A stretch of DNA of 64,000 nt from Arthrobacter sp. efr-133-R2A-120. GTDB lineage: Bacteria > Actinomycetota > Actinomycetes > Actinomycetales > Micrococcaceae. A program made the translations under genes and the position numbers. Positions within the stretch are counted from its first letter, which is position 1, and each line of letters opens with the position of its first letter. The stretch lies in the NCBI RefSeq assembly GCF_030209835.1, contig NZ_JARVRF010000038.1:1-64000 (forward strand). The letters are read 5' to 3'. The notes beneath the pieces were generated by a model. The model worked only from the letters and a program-made list of their open reading frames with translations, was not told the origin of the DNA and did not search any database. Below are positions 24,566 to 33,399 of the stretch, in pieces.

Positions 24566-24696
24566 AGCGGCTCCTGAGACGGGCGCTCATCCCCAGTACG
24601 GGCGCGCTTGTCCCATTGTGGCCGCTATGAAATCGAATGGGAACACTCGACTTCATACTTGGCCGGTCCGCGAAACACTCGCCGGACCATGGCGGG

Positions 24697-25077
24697 CTAC
24701 TCGCCGAGGTTCTCCTTCAGCAAAGCCCGGTGCTCGACGGCGGCATCCGAATGCAGCGCGCGGCCGGCGTCGGTCAGTTCGAGGTACAGCGAGCGCCGGT
24801 CATCCGTGCAGGTTACGCGGGAGACCAGTCCGGCTTTCTCCAAGCGGTCAACAACCTTGGAGACGGCGCTCTGGGTCATGGGAGTCCGCTCCCCGAGTGC
24901 CTTCATTCGGCAGGCTGAGTCAACGCTTTCGGCAACGAGATCGAGGATTTCGAATTCGTTCAGGCCGATGTCGAACTTGGCTTCGAGGGCGCGGTCGATC
25001 GCGGCCGCGGTGCGGAAGTACGAGTTCTGGATGCTGCGCCATTGCTCAACCAGCTGGCGATCCTGCGTTGTTGCCAT
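24697..25077 (-). CDS. MarR family regulator
   Basis: 126 residues with a winged helix: EFEILDLVAESVDSACRMKALGERTPMTQSAVSKVVDRLEKAGLVSRVTCTDDRRSLYLELTDAG, the DDRR wing being canonical. It is divergent from a DHA2-type exporter gene with a 97-bp gap rich in GTCAT half-sites, so it most likely represses the exporter and itself. No Cys is in the N-terminal position of OhrR-type sensors, so a ligand rather than peroxide is the likely signal. Confidence 0.9.
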   Translation of the reverse strand: MATTQDRQLVEQWRSIQNSYFRTAAAIDRALEAKFDIGLNEFEILDLVAESVDSACRMKALGERTPMTQSAVSKVVDRLEKAGLVSRVTCTDDRRSLYLELTDAGRALHSDAAVEHRALLKENLGE

Positions 25078-25113
25078 GGCCCGATTCTAGTCGAAACCCT
25101 AAATAAAGTCCAC

Positions 25114-25160
25114 GTCATAAGATTCCTAGTCATATTCCTTGTCATTGAATGACGTGTCAT
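25114..25160. promoter_or_regulatory. candidate MarR operator region
   Basis: GTCATTGAATGAC (25141-25153) is a perfect 13-bp palindrome. Further GTCATA half-sites occur at about 25114, 25129 and 25156. The sites lie between the divergent MarR and MFS genes and overlap the likely promoters of both. Confidence 0.6.
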
Positions 25161-25174
25161 ATAGATTGATGTGC

Positions 25175-26641
25175 ATGACTTCACCAAGCACCCTCACTAG
25201 ATCTGCCGAGCAGCTCCATACAGCCGTCCGCTGGACCCGGGCCCAGTGGCTGCTGCTAATGGTGGTGTGCACAGTTCTGGCCCTCGACGGCCTGGACGTC
25301 TCCATGGTGGGCGTAGCCCTTCCCTCCATCGGCCACGAACTCCACCTCGGAACCGATTCCCTGCAGTGGATCGTTTCCGCCTATGTCCTGGGCTACGGGA
25401 GCCTGTTGCTCCTAGGCGGGCGGCTTGCCGACCTGCTGGGCCGGCGTCGGATCTTCCTGATCGCCTTGACCGTGTTCGCCGCGGCATCACTCCTCGGCGG
25501 CCTCGTGAACGATCCCACCCTCTTGATCGCCACGCGATTCGTCAAAGGCCTGGCCGCCGCGTTCACTGCCCCTACCGGGTTCTCCATCATCACCACCAAC
25601 TTCGCTGAAGGCCGCGAGCGCAACAAGGCTCTGTCCATCTTCACCACTTTCGGCGCGAGCGGCTTTTCGCTCGGGCTGGTGGTTGGCGGGCTCATGACCA
25701 GCTTGAGCTGGCGCTGGACCTTCCTGGTATCGGTACCGATCGCCGTCGCCGTCGTACTTCTTGGCATGCTGTTCATCCCCCGTGACAAGCCATCCACGGA
25801 AGGGAGCGGCCATGATGTCTGGGGCGCGGTCACCCTCGCGCTCGGCATGCTTGGCCTCGTGTACACCTTGGTTTCAGCTCCGGAGAAGGGCTGGGGATCT
25901 GTGGCAACAATCGCCGGATTCGCCATCTCTGCCGCCGTGCTGGCAACCTTTGCTGTCATCGAAAACCGCGTCAAGCACCCGCTCATCCGCTTCGGCATCC
26001 TTCGTGAGGGCTGGGTGGCCCGCGCCAACCTGAGCGCCATTGGATTGTTCGGCTCCTACCTGAGCTTCCAGTTCATCCTCACCATGTACCTGCAGTCGGT
26101 GCTCGGCTGGTCTCCCCTGGGCATGGCGCTTGCCTTGCTTCCTACCGGGCTCCTGGTGGCAACGAGCGCGCCCTTCGCGGACAGGTTCATCGAGAAATTC
26201 GGCGCTCCGAGGCTCATCCTCACCGGCCTGACCGCCATGGGACTGGGCTACGTCTTGTTCCTCCGCGTTGGAACCTCACCCAACTACGTGCTGGACATCC
26301 TTCCCTCGGTCATCCTGCTGGGCATCGGTTTCGCCTTGGCTTTCCCGTCCATCAACGTCCAAGCCACCGCCGGCATCCGGGATTCGGAGCAGGGTCTGGC
26401 CGCCGGACTCATCCAGACCAGCACGCAGGTTGGCGCAGCTTTGGTCCTTGCCGTGACGACGGCCCTCGTCAGTGGGCATGACACCGGCGCAGGCACAAAC
26501 AGCACCGTCAGCGCGGCAGCCATGCTCGATCAGTACCGGCCCGGCCTGGTCCTGAGCGCTGCCGTAGCGATCGCGGCCCTGCTGGTGGCAGCGTCCCCGG
26601 CGCGCCGCCGTCGGGCACTTGTTGAGCAACCCGCAGCCTAA
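25175..26641 (+). CDS. MFS drug exporter, DHA2 (14-TMS) type
   Basis: 488 residues. LDGLDVSMVGVALPSIGHELHLG and LLGGRLADLLGRRRIF carry the DHA2 motif D and motif A, and GASGFSLGLVVGGLMTSLSWRWTFLVSVPIA is motif C of antiporters, so this is an exporter. The ATG at 25175 was chosen; an in-frame TTG at 25139 would lie inside the operator palindrome. No clear Shine-Dalgarno precedes it, so a short-leader or leaderless mRNA is possible. Regulated by the divergent MarR, by position. Drug or metabolite unknown. Confidence 0.85.
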   Translation: MTSPSTLTRSAEQLHTAVRWTRAQWLLLMVVCTVLALDGLDVSMVGVALPSIGHELHLGTDSLQWIVSAYVLGYGSLLLLGGRLADLLGRRRIFLIALTVFAAASLLGGLVNDPTLLIATRFVKGLAAAFTAPTGFSIITTNFAEGRERNKALSIFTTFGASGFSLGLVVGGLMTSLSWRWTFLVSVPIAVAVVLLGMLFIPRDKPSTEGSGHDVWGAVTLALGMLGLVYTLVSAPEKGWGSVATIAGFAISAAVLATFAVIENRVKHPLIRFGILREGWVARANLSAIGLFGSYLSFQFILTMYLQSVLGWSPLGMALALLPTGLLVATSAPFADRFIEKFGAPRLILTGLTAMGLGYVLFLRVGTSPNYVLDILPSVILLGIGFALAFPSINVQATAGIRDSEQGLAAGLIQTSTQVGAALVLAVTTALVSGHDTGAGTNSTVSAAAMLDQYRPGLVLSAAVAIAALLVAASPARRRRALVEQPAA

Positions 26642-26655
26642 GAGGATTCGCGCGA

Positions 26656-26695
26656 GAGGTGCCGGCCCGCTGTTTCCACAGCGGGCCGGCACCTC
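26656..26695 (+). terminator. hairpin after the DHA2 exporter
   Basis: Perfect 17-bp arms (GAGGTGCCGGCCCGCTG and its complement) around a 6-nt loop, 15 bp after the MFS stop. No T-run follows, as is common in actinobacterial terminators. Confidence 0.75.
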
Positions 26696-26767
26696 GGCGT
26701 TCACCCAGCACGTCTGCGTAAACAAGACGGCACCTTGCGCCAACAGAATGCTGCGCAACAATGGACC

Positions 26768-27679
26768 ATGGTCAACTTCCTAAAGAAGTGGCAAGCAGAA
26801 CTGCGGATGACTTTTACGGGTCACCCGCAGTCCACTCCCGACTGGGTGCTGCAGCTTGAGGAGGGAAACGACCCCGGATACCACCTTCCCGGATCGGCCG
26901 TCTGGGCTGTCCACGGTTCCATGTCCACGATCGTCGCGGGAATCCGGGTGCTGCTCATGCAGTCCCTGCACCCCGGCGCTTTGGCGGGCGTGTACGACCA
27001 TTCAGGTTTCAAAAGGGATCCCCTCGGGCGGCTGGCAAACACCATCCGTTGGATCTTCACCGTGAGCTACGGCTCCATGGATGCCGCGCACACGGCAACC
27101 CACTTCGTGCGGCGGGTGCATGACTCCGTCAAGGGCAGCTACGTTGACGCCCAAGGACAGACCCGCGAGTACTCAGCCAACGATCCCGAGCTTCTCCGCT
27201 GGGTCCACGTCGCGTACGCGGATTCCTTCGTGGCGGCGCACAGGATCTGGGGTGGGTCGGTCCCCGGCGGCGCCGACGCCTACATCCGCGAGTGGGCGCA
27301 GGCGGGCCGCCTGATGGGAGTCGAGGACCCTCCCCTGAGCCTTGCGGAAGTGACGGCGGAAATGGACCGCTGGTACGCGTCCGGACATCTCCGCGCTGAC
27401 GAGCGGCTCAGGGAAACCATCGATTTCATCAGGTATCCCCCGTTGAAGGCGTCGCTGCAACCCGGTTACCGGATTTTGTTCGCCGCGGCCGTGGCTAGCC
27501 TGGAGCCCCGGTATCGGGAACTGTTGGGGCTGGAAAAAGCCCGTTTTGGCCCCATCCCGCTGCCGTCGATTCTCGCCGCGCGGGTGGTCCTCGCCGTCGT
27601 GCGCCTGACGTTGGGCCGCAGCGGCCCCAGCGAGCAGGCCGCCCGGAAACGGTTGCGGCGCTTGGGGTACGAGGCGTAA
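26768..27679 (+). CDS. oxygenase MpaB family protein (DUF2236)
   Basis: 303 residues. LPGSAVWAVHGSMSTIVAGIRVLLMQSLHPGALAGVYDHSGFKRDPLGRLANTIRWIFTVSYGS and the later WVHVAYADSFVAAHRIWGG match the MpaB/Lcp-related DUF2236 domain. This group includes latex-clearing heme proteins and the fungal MpaB oxygenase. Conserved His residues (for example in HPGA and ATHFVRRVH) are candidate heme ligands. The N-terminus is not a secretion signal. ATG 26768 was preferred over the TTG 33 bp upstream. It converges on putA across a bidirectional terminator. Substrate unknown. Confidence 0.85.
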   Translation: MVNFLKKWQAELRMTFTGHPQSTPDWVLQLEEGNDPGYHLPGSAVWAVHGSMSTIVAGIRVLLMQSLHPGALAGVYDHSGFKRDPLGRLANTIRWIFTVSYGSMDAAHTATHFVRRVHDSVKGSYVDAQGQTREYSANDPELLRWVHVAYADSFVAAHRIWGGSVPGGADAYIREWAQAGRLMGVEDPPLSLAEVTAEMDRWYASGHLRADERLRETIDFIRYPPLKASLQPGYRILFAAAVASLEPRYRELLGLEKARFGPIPLPSILAARVVLAVVRLTLGRSGPSEQAARKRLRRLGYEA

Positions 27680-27682
27680 ACG

Positions 27683-27731
27683 CAAAGAAGCCCGGCTGAA
27701 CGGCTTGTGGCCGTCCCTCCGGGCTTCTTTG
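27683..27731. terminator. bidirectional terminator between mpaB-like gene and putA
   Basis: CAAAGAAGCCCGG pairs with CCGGGCTTCTTTG, enclosing a second small stem (ACGGC/GCCGT). A-run and T-run flank it, so it can end transcripts from both sides. Confidence 0.9.
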
Positions 27732-27739
27732 ACGAATCG

Positions 27740-30700
27740 CTAGATCAGCGCGTCCGACAGGTGGTTCGGAGTGCCGAAGCGGTGTGCCGTGATGCTGATG
27801 GCCTGTTCGTGCAGGAACGGCAGCATCTCGATGCGTCCGGCCGGGGTCACCGTGCCGTGGTAGATCGCGACGTCGGGGCGGCCGCCGGTGGCGGCGCTCA
27901 GGGCGCTGCTGTCCCCGCCGATCAGGCGGATGCGGCCACCGTTGATGCCTGCCGCGGAAGCCAGCCATTCGGCGTCGTTCTGGATGCGGGTGCTCACGCC
28001 GAGCCCCGCGAACGCTGCGATGACAGCTTCGGGAAGCTCGACGGCGGAGGATACCGTGAGTGCCGAACCCGCCACTGCACCGGCCGCTACGACGCGAAGC
28101 AAGTCCACGAGCTTCCCGCCCTCGGACAGGCGGATGGTCACGGGGATGGCCCGGTACCGGAAGACGTTGCGCTCGGCGCTCAGGCCGGAGACGTCCTTGC
28201 GGGTGCCGAATTCCGTGGCCCACGCCGCGGCGTCGCTGAAGAGCGCCTTCTGCAGGGCCTCCGCGTCGCTGGCTTCGACAAGCGAGCCTGCGGCCTTGGC
28301 TGCGGCCAGGATCGAAGCGGCCGCACCCTTGAGCGTGGCACCGCGCTTGGCGGCCGGCTCCGCGGGGAGCCAGCTGCCCAGTCCCACCAGGTAGTTGGGT
28401 CCGCCGGCCTTGGTGCCCGCGCCCACGGCGGACTTCTTCCAACCGCCGAACGGCTGCCGCTGGACGATTGCACCCGTGATGCCGCGGTTCACGTAGAGGT
28501 TGCCGGCCTGGATCGTGTCCAACCAGACGCCCATTTCATCGGAATCGAGCGAGTGCAGCCCGGCGGTGAGGCCGTATTCGATCTCGTTCTGGATGGCGAT
28601 GGCTTCTTCCAAAGTGGATGCCGTCATGACTCCGAGGACCGGGCCGAAGAACTCGGTCAGGTGGAAGTAGGAGCCACGCTTGACGCCGAAGCGGATGCCC
28701 GGGGACCACAAGCGGCCGGTCTCGTCGAGCTTCTCGGGCTTCACGGCCCAGGTCTCGCCGTCGCCGAGGGTTGTCAGCGCGTTGAGGAGCTTTCCGTTAG
28801 CCGGCTCGATGATCGGACCCATCTGGGTTGTGGCCTGCTCCGGGTAGCCCACCTTGAGCGAGCGGGCGGCGTCAATCAGCTGGTTGTGGAAGCGCTCGGA
28901 CGTGGCAACGGAACCCACCAGGATCACCAGCGAAGCGGCGGAGCACTTCTGTCCCGCGTGCCCGAATGCCGAGTACACGACGTCCTTGGCGGCGAGATCG
29001 AGGTCCGCGTGCGGGGTGACGATGATGGCGTTCTTGCCCGAGGTCTCCGCGAGCAGCGGGAGGTCCTGCCGGAAGGAGCGGAAGAGCTCAGCGGTCTCGT
29101 AGCCGCCGGTGAGGATCACGCGGTCAACGCTGGGGTGCGAGACCAGCTGGGTGCCGAGCTCGCGTTCTTCGAGTTGCACGAGCGCCAGCACTTCGCGCGG
29201 CACACCGGCCTCCCACAGCGCGTCCACCATGACGGCACCGGAGCGGCGCGCCTGCTTTGCGGGTTTGATCACGACGGCGGATCCCGCCGCGAGTGCCGCC
29301 AGCGTGGAGCCGGCGGGAATCGCCACAGGGAAGTTCCACGGCGGGGTCACGACGGTGAGCTTCGCTGGGACGAACGTGGCGCCGTCGACCGTTTCCAGGT
29401 CCTTGGCCCGCTCGGCGTAGTAGTGCGCGAAGTCGATTGCTTCGCTGACTTCGGGGTCGCCCTGTTCGATCGTCTTGCCGGTCTCGGAGGCCATGACCTC
29501 GAGGAGCTCGGCGCGGCGGGATTCCAGGATGTCGCCTGCGCGGTGCAGGATGGCTGCGCGCTCTGCAGCCGGCATGACTCCCCAGGCTTTGCCGTGTTCC
29601 ACGGCGGTGGCAATAATGCGGTCCAGTTCCTGGGAATCGCTGACCTTGCTGGCTTCAACAATCGCGTTTCCGGCGGTGGAGCCGGGAATACGGTCCAGGA
29701 TGGCGCGGCCCCAGGCACGGTTGGCGGGCAAGGCAGGATCGGTGTCCGGAGTGTTGGCAAAGCCCTCTTTGCCCGCCGAGACCGCGGGCTTATTGCGGTC
29801 CTGGGTCCGGTTGGGGGCCGGAATAGTGTCGTCCAACTCAGCGAGGGAGGCGAGGAAACGCTGCTTCTCGCGTTCGAACAGGGTTCTGCTTTCTGGGGAG
29901 TTCCCCCCAAGCTCGAACACGGCGGACATGAAGTTGTCCTGGCTTGCGCCTTCTTCGAGGCGGCGGATCAGGTAGGCGATGGCGACGTCGAACTCGCCCG
30001 GGTGCACTACCGGTGTGTACAACAGGAGGCTGCCGACGTCCTTGCGGACGGCCGTGGCTTGGCCCGTGGCCATACCGAGGAGCATCTCGAACTCAATCGC
30101 TCCTTGCCCCTGCGCGGCGATGCCGCGCTCCTTGGCCAGCAGCCACGCGAAGGCCACGTCGAAGAGGTTGTGGCCGGCGACGCCGATCCGGACCGCATCG
30201 ATATGTTCGGGGGTGAGCGCGTAGTTCAGGACGCGCTTGTAGTTGGTGTCCGAATCCTGCTTGGTGCCCCACGTAGCGAGCGGCCAGCCCTGGATGGACG
30301 CCTGGACCTGTTCCATAGGCAGGTTGGCGCCCTTGACGACGCGCACCTTGATGGGAGCGCCGCCGTTTGCCCGGCGGGCCGCAGCCCATTCCTGCAGTTC
30401 CTGCATGGCCGAGAGCGCGTCCGGGAGATAGGCCTGCAGCACGATGCCGGCCTCGAGGTTCTTGAATTCGGGCTTGTCCAGGATCCGGGTGAACACGGCC
30501 ATGGTCAGGCTGAGGTCCTTGTATTCCTCCATGTCCAGGTTGATGAACTTGGGCTTGGGGAAAGATGCGGCCAGCTCGTAGAGCGGGGTGAGCTTCTCCA
30601 CCACGTGGTCCACGGCCTCGTCGAAGGCCCACAGCGAGTGCGGGGCCACCGTGGAGGACTCCTTGATGGAGACGTAGTCGACGTCGTCACGGGCCAGGAG

Positions 30701-31243
30701 CTTGAGGGTCCCCTCGAGCCTGCGGCTGGCTTCGCGTTCGCCCAGGACGGCCTCGCCCAGCAGGTTCACGTTCAGGTGGACGCCGTTCTGCTTGATCTTG
30801 GCGATGGCCGGGCCGAGCTTGGCATCCGTGGCGTCCACGATCAGGTGGCCCACCATGTCACGGAGGACTTTGCGGGCGATCGGGATGACCACCTGCGGCA
30901 GGACCGGAGCCATCACGCCGCCGGTGCGCACAGCAGCGCGCATGTACCAGGGCAGGAAGGCCGGGACCTTGGGGGCCAGCTTGGCCAGGTTGCGGCCGGC
31001 GACGGACAGGTCCTCGGGGCGGATGACGCCGTCGACGAATCCCACGGTGAAGTCCAGGCCGTTCGGGTCCTTGAGTACGCCGGCGAGGCGCTGTGCGGAA
31101 AGGTCAACGGGCACCTTCGAGGCTTCGGTGAGCCAGTGTCGAACCAGTTGGATGGCTTCGTGGGCCAACTCCTGGAGGTGTCCGGATTCCGGGGTGGATT
31201 GTGTCCTGGCGTCGATGCTCGAATCCCGGGTTGGTGTGCTCAT
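27740..31243 (-). CDS. putA: bifunctional proline dehydrogenase / glutamate-semialdehyde dehydrogenase
   Basis: 1167 residues. The FAD-dependent PRODH domain spans about 80-450 (VDYVSIKESS, KFINLDMEEYKDL, VRVVKGANLPMEQ). The P5C dehydrogenase domain spans about 530-980, with TPPWNFP (635), general-base Glu in LAETSGKNA (733) and nucleophile Cys767 in FGHAGQKCSAA. A C-terminal domain of about 180 residues follows. There is no N-terminal RHH DNA-binding domain, so it is not self-regulating. It converts proline to glutamate in two steps at the membrane. A divergent LysR gene is the probable local regulator. Confidence 0.95.
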   Translation of the reverse strand: MSTPTRDSSIDARTQSTPESGHLQELAHEAIQLVRHWLTEASKVPVDLSAQRLAGVLKDPNGLDFTVGFVDGVIRPEDLSVAGRNLAKLAPKVPAFLPWYMRAAVRTGGVMAPVLPQVVIPIARKVLRDMVGHLIVDATDAKLGPAIAKIKQNGVHLNVNLLGEAVLGEREASRRLEGTLKLLARDDVDYVSIKESSTVAPHSLWAFDEAVDHVVEKLTPLYELAASFPKPKFINLDMEEYKDLSLTMAVFTRILDKPEFKNLEAGIVLQAYLPDALSAMQELQEWAAARRANGGAPIKVRVVKGANLPMEQVQASIQGWPLATWGTKQDSDTNYKRVLNYALTPEHIDAVRIGVAGHNLFDVAFAWLLAKERGIAAQGQGAIEFEMLLGMATGQATAVRKDVGSLLLYTPVVHPGEFDVAIAYLIRRLEEGASQDNFMSAVFELGGNSPESRTLFEREKQRFLASLAELDDTIPAPNRTQDRNKPAVSAGKEGFANTPDTDPALPANRAWGRAILDRIPGSTAGNAIVEASKVSDSQELDRIIATAVEHGKAWGVMPAAERAAILHRAGDILESRRAELLEVMASETGKTIEQGDPEVSEAIDFAHYYAERAKDLETVDGATFVPAKLTVVTPPWNFPVAIPAGSTLAALAAGSAVVIKPAKQARRSGAVMVDALWEAGVPREVLALVQLEERELGTQLVSHPSVDRVILTGGYETAELFRSFRQDLPLLAETSGKNAIIVTPHADLDLAAKDVVYSAFGHAGQKCSAASLVILVGSVATSERFHNQLIDAARSLKVGYPEQATTQMGPIIEPANGKLLNALTTLGDGETWAVKPEKLDETGRLWSPGIRFGVKRGSYFHLTEFFGPVLGVMTASTLEEAIAIQNEIEYGLTAGLHSLDSDEMGVWLDTIQAGNLYVNRGITGAIVQRQPFGGWKKSAVGAGTKAGGPNYLVGLGSWLPAEPAAKRGATLKGAAASILAAAKAAGSLVEASDAEALQKALFSDAAAWATEFGTRKDVSGLSAERNVFRYRAIPVTIRLSEGGKLVDLLRVVAAGAVAGSALTVSSAVELPEAVIAAFAGLGVSTRIQNDAEWLASAAGINGGRIRLIGGDSSALSAATGGRPDVAIYHGTVTPAGRIEMLPFLHEQAISITAHRFGTPNHLSDALI

Positions 31244-31366
31244 GCGCTTCGTTCCTTTGGTGCGGAGAGTCCTTTGTTTCCATCAGTATGGATCTACAAT
31301 CAGATTAGGAAAAGCGATCTTTTCTGAAGAATATTCATTAGATTTCTCGACCCTTCTGGAGGGCCA

Positions 31367-32266
31367 ATGCTGGACGTCCGCAGGCTGCGCTTGCTGCACG
31401 AATTGAAAATCCGCGGAACCCTCGCAGAAGTGGCGGACGCGATGAAGTACAGCCCGTCCTCTGTGTCCCAGCAATTGACTTTGCTGGAGAAGGAAGCCGG
31501 CGTGAAACTGCTGAGAAAATCCGGCCGACGAGTGCAACTGACGCCGCAGGCCGAGATCCTCGTGGAGCACGCGGCAGCGGTGCTGGCCACCCTCGAGCGG
31601 GCAGAGACGGACCTCGCGGCGTCTCTCTCCACGGTGACCGGCACCGTCCGGCTGGCCGTGTTCCAAACCGCCGCCCTGGCTCTCATGCCGGACTTCCTCA
31701 CCATCATGAAGAGCGAGTATCCCGAAGTACGCGTCGAAATGATCCAACGCGAGCCGGAGACTGCGCTCTACGAAACGTGGGCCCGCGACTTCGACATCGT
31801 GGTAGCCGAGCAGTACCCAGGGCACGCGGCACCGCATCATCCCGGCCTGGACCGGGCCACCCTGACCAGCGACGCCATCAGGCTCGCCACTCCCCCGATT
31901 GGCCTTGGCGGCGAATCGATTTCCTCGCTCGCGGACACGGCTGCGCTGCCGTGGGTCATGGAACCGCATGGCGCAGCGTCCCGGCACTGGGCGGAGCAAG
32001 CATGCCGCTCCGCCGGCTTCGAGCCCGACGTCCGCTACGAAACTGCCGATCTCCAAGCGCAAATCCGGCTTATCGAGTCCGGCAATGCCGTGGCCCTCAT
32101 GCCGGACCTCGTCTGGACAGGGCGGACCACGCCGGTCCAACTGCTGGACCTCCCCGGGCTCCCCAAGCGGACAGTCTTCACGTCGACCCGCACCGCCGGC
32201 CGGATCCACCCTGCAATCCTGGCGTGCCGGGAAGTGCTGGAACGGGTGGCTGCGGAACGGATGTAG
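31367..32266 (+). CDS. LysR family regulator
   Basis: 299 residues. HTH at the N-terminus (LRLLHELKIRGTLAEVADAMKYSPSSVSQQLTLLEKEAGVKLLRKSGRRVQLT), then an effector-binding domain (VRLAVFQTAALALMPDFLTIMKSEYPEVRVEM). It is divergent from putA with a 123-bp gap, so proline-responsive control of putA is the natural inference. The gap includes the AT-rich stretch TGAAGAATATTCATTAG near 31323, unusual in this GC-rich region and a candidate LysR binding region. Confidence 0.9.
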   Translation: MLDVRRLRLLHELKIRGTLAEVADAMKYSPSSVSQQLTLLEKEAGVKLLRKSGRRVQLTPQAEILVEHAAAVLATLERAETDLAASLSTVTGTVRLAVFQTAALALMPDFLTIMKSEYPEVRVEMIQREPETALYETWARDFDIVVAEQYPGHAAPHHPGLDRATLTSDAIRLATPPIGLGGESISSLADTAALPWVMEPHGAASRHWAEQACRSAGFEPDVRYETADLQAQIRLIESGNAVALMPDLVWTGRTTPVQLLDLPGLPKRTVFTSTRTAGRIHPAILACREVLERVAAERM

Positions 32267-32432
32267 GGCTTTGGGTGGGGATTGGCTCGCGCCGTCGCAG
32301 CCAACCCGGCACTTGTTTCTCATCCGGCAGCAACAGGAGCCGGTCCTGGAAACAATCCCCGGTTTCGGCAACGCAGCTCGAGAGGATTCCAAGGCCTGCC
32401 CGCGAGCTCGGTTTTAGGGGCCCGGGGAACGC

Positions 32433-32461
32433 AAAAAGGCCCCGGTCCAAAGACCGGGGCC
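32433..32461 (-). terminator. rho-independent terminator of tRNA-Ser
   Basis: On the minus strand GGCCCCGGTC pairs with GACCGGGGCC across a 4-nt loop and is followed by TTTTT. It lies just downstream of the tRNA. Confidence 0.9.
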
Positions 32462-32466
32462 AAACG

Positions 32467-32551
32467 CGGAGAATGGGGGATTTGAACCCCCGAGGGCGTT
32501 AACCCAACACGCGTTCCAGGCGTGCGCCATAGGCCGCTAGGCGAATTCTCC
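32467..32551 (-). tRNA. tRNA-Ser (anticodon GGA)
   Basis: An 85-nt gene on the minus strand. The acceptor stem GGAGAAT pairs with ATTCTCC, with discriminator G. The anticodon loop reads CTGGAAC (anticodon GGA). A long variable arm of class-II type and the T-loop GTTCAAAT follow. CCA is not encoded. It reads UCC/UCU. Confidence 0.95.
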
Positions 32552-32861
32552 ATGCTTCTGAATCAAAAGCAGACTCCACTGTACCCGAGAATTTCGGCAT
32601 CGCCCAATCGGGACATTCATGGTGCCGAGTGGGCCCTCCGTGCGCTTAAACGTAAAAATGGACGCCCCCAATGCGTCCATTCCTCCGGCACTCCGTTGAG
32701 CTGCTGGGTCCAGCCCCTGAAACCAGGCCCTGCAGCTCACAATCTTGAGATTGCCCCAATCGGTGTACATACCCATAGTCCGCTGCGTTCAACGGTTTGG
32801 CAATGGAGATTAGAAACCATCCTTTGACCTGTTTTTGGGCGGCCACTGGGAGGATGGTGCC
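32552..32861. other. intergenic region without recognised gene
   Basis: 310 bp between the tRNA promoter side and the NIF3-type gene. Its only clear structure is a perfect hairpin with arms ATGGACGC/GCGTCCAT at 32657-32679. No convincing coding potential was seen. Confidence 0.6.
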
Positions 32862-33185
32862 ATGAGCCAACTGCACGCCCTCGTTGTCTACGTCCCGGCA
32901 TCCCACATTGAGAACGTGCTGGCAGCGATCGGCGATGCCGGGGCCGGCAGAATCGGGGACTATTCGCATTGCTCCTTCACCACTCCGGGCACTGGACGCT
33001 TCACTCCAATGCCCGGAGCACAGCCGTTCATCGGAGCCGTGGGGCAAGGCGAAGCAGTGCCGGAAATCCGGGTCGAGTGCGTAGTTGAAGCGGACATGCT
33101 CGACGCCGTAGTGCAAGCCCTGCGCTCGGCCCACCCGTACGAGGAGCCAGCGTTCATGACGTGGCCCGTGAACGGCTGGCGCTAA
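32862..33185 (+). CDS. NIF3/YqfO-like (CutA-fold) protein
   Basis: 107 residues. HALVVYVPASHIENVLAAIGDAGAGRIGDYSHCSFTTPGTGRFTPMPGAQPFIG and the tail LRSAHPYEEPAFMTWPV match the stand-alone PII/CutA-like insert domain of NIF3/YqfO. The metal-binding NIF3 core is absent, so this is the short form. Role unknown in the family. ATG 32862 has GGGAGG 12 bp upstream. It stands before the SRP RNA gene. Confidence 0.85.
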   Translation: MSQLHALVVYVPASHIENVLAAIGDAGAGRIGDYSHCSFTTPGTGRFTPMPGAQPFIGAVGQGEAVPEIRVECVVEADMLDAVVQALRSAHPYEEPAFMTWPVNGWR

Positions 33186-33191
33186 CCCACT

Positions 33192-33230
33192 GGACATGTC
33201 CATTTTCTGGCTCTTACAGGGGACATGTCC
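33192..33230. repeat. pair of GGACATGTCC palindromes
   Basis: The 10-bp perfect palindrome GGACATGTCC occurs at 33192-33201 and 33221-33230, 29 bp apart. The first is extended to 12 bp (TGGACATGTCCA). They lie just after the NIF3-type gene and 40-80 bp before the SRP RNA. A regulatory site or a dispersed repeat are both possible. Confidence 0.6.
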
Positions 33231-33272
33231 GCGAATTCGGAGGGCTCGATAACTTCGGGTAAGCTTGTCGAC

Positions 33273-33363
33273 GGCCCCTCATGTGGCGTCATCCTGTTGA
33301 ACTCCCCCAGGACCGGAAGGTAGCAAGGGTAGATGGGCTCTGGCGGGTGCATGAGGGGTCTCT
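33273..33363 (+). ncRNA. ffs: SRP RNA (4.5S, small bacterial type)
   Basis: The apical SRP helix 8 core GACCGGAAGGTAGCAAGGGTA is recognisable, with the GGAA tetraloop and the AGCA asymmetric loop. The ends pair (GCCCCTCATG with CATGAGGGGT). About 91 nt. It lies directly before dnaX, a conserved position in this group. It scaffolds Ffh for membrane protein targeting. The exact 5' end is approximate. Confidence 0.9.
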
Positions 33364-33399
33364 TATTTAAATGTCAGTCCCTATAGGTAGGTTTCCCCT

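Noticed and set aside
27707..31327. A very long open frame (about 1200 codons) on the plus strand opposite putA
   Set aside because: It is the mirror of PutA in GC-rich DNA. The translation has no domain, and PutA on the other strand has complete active sites.
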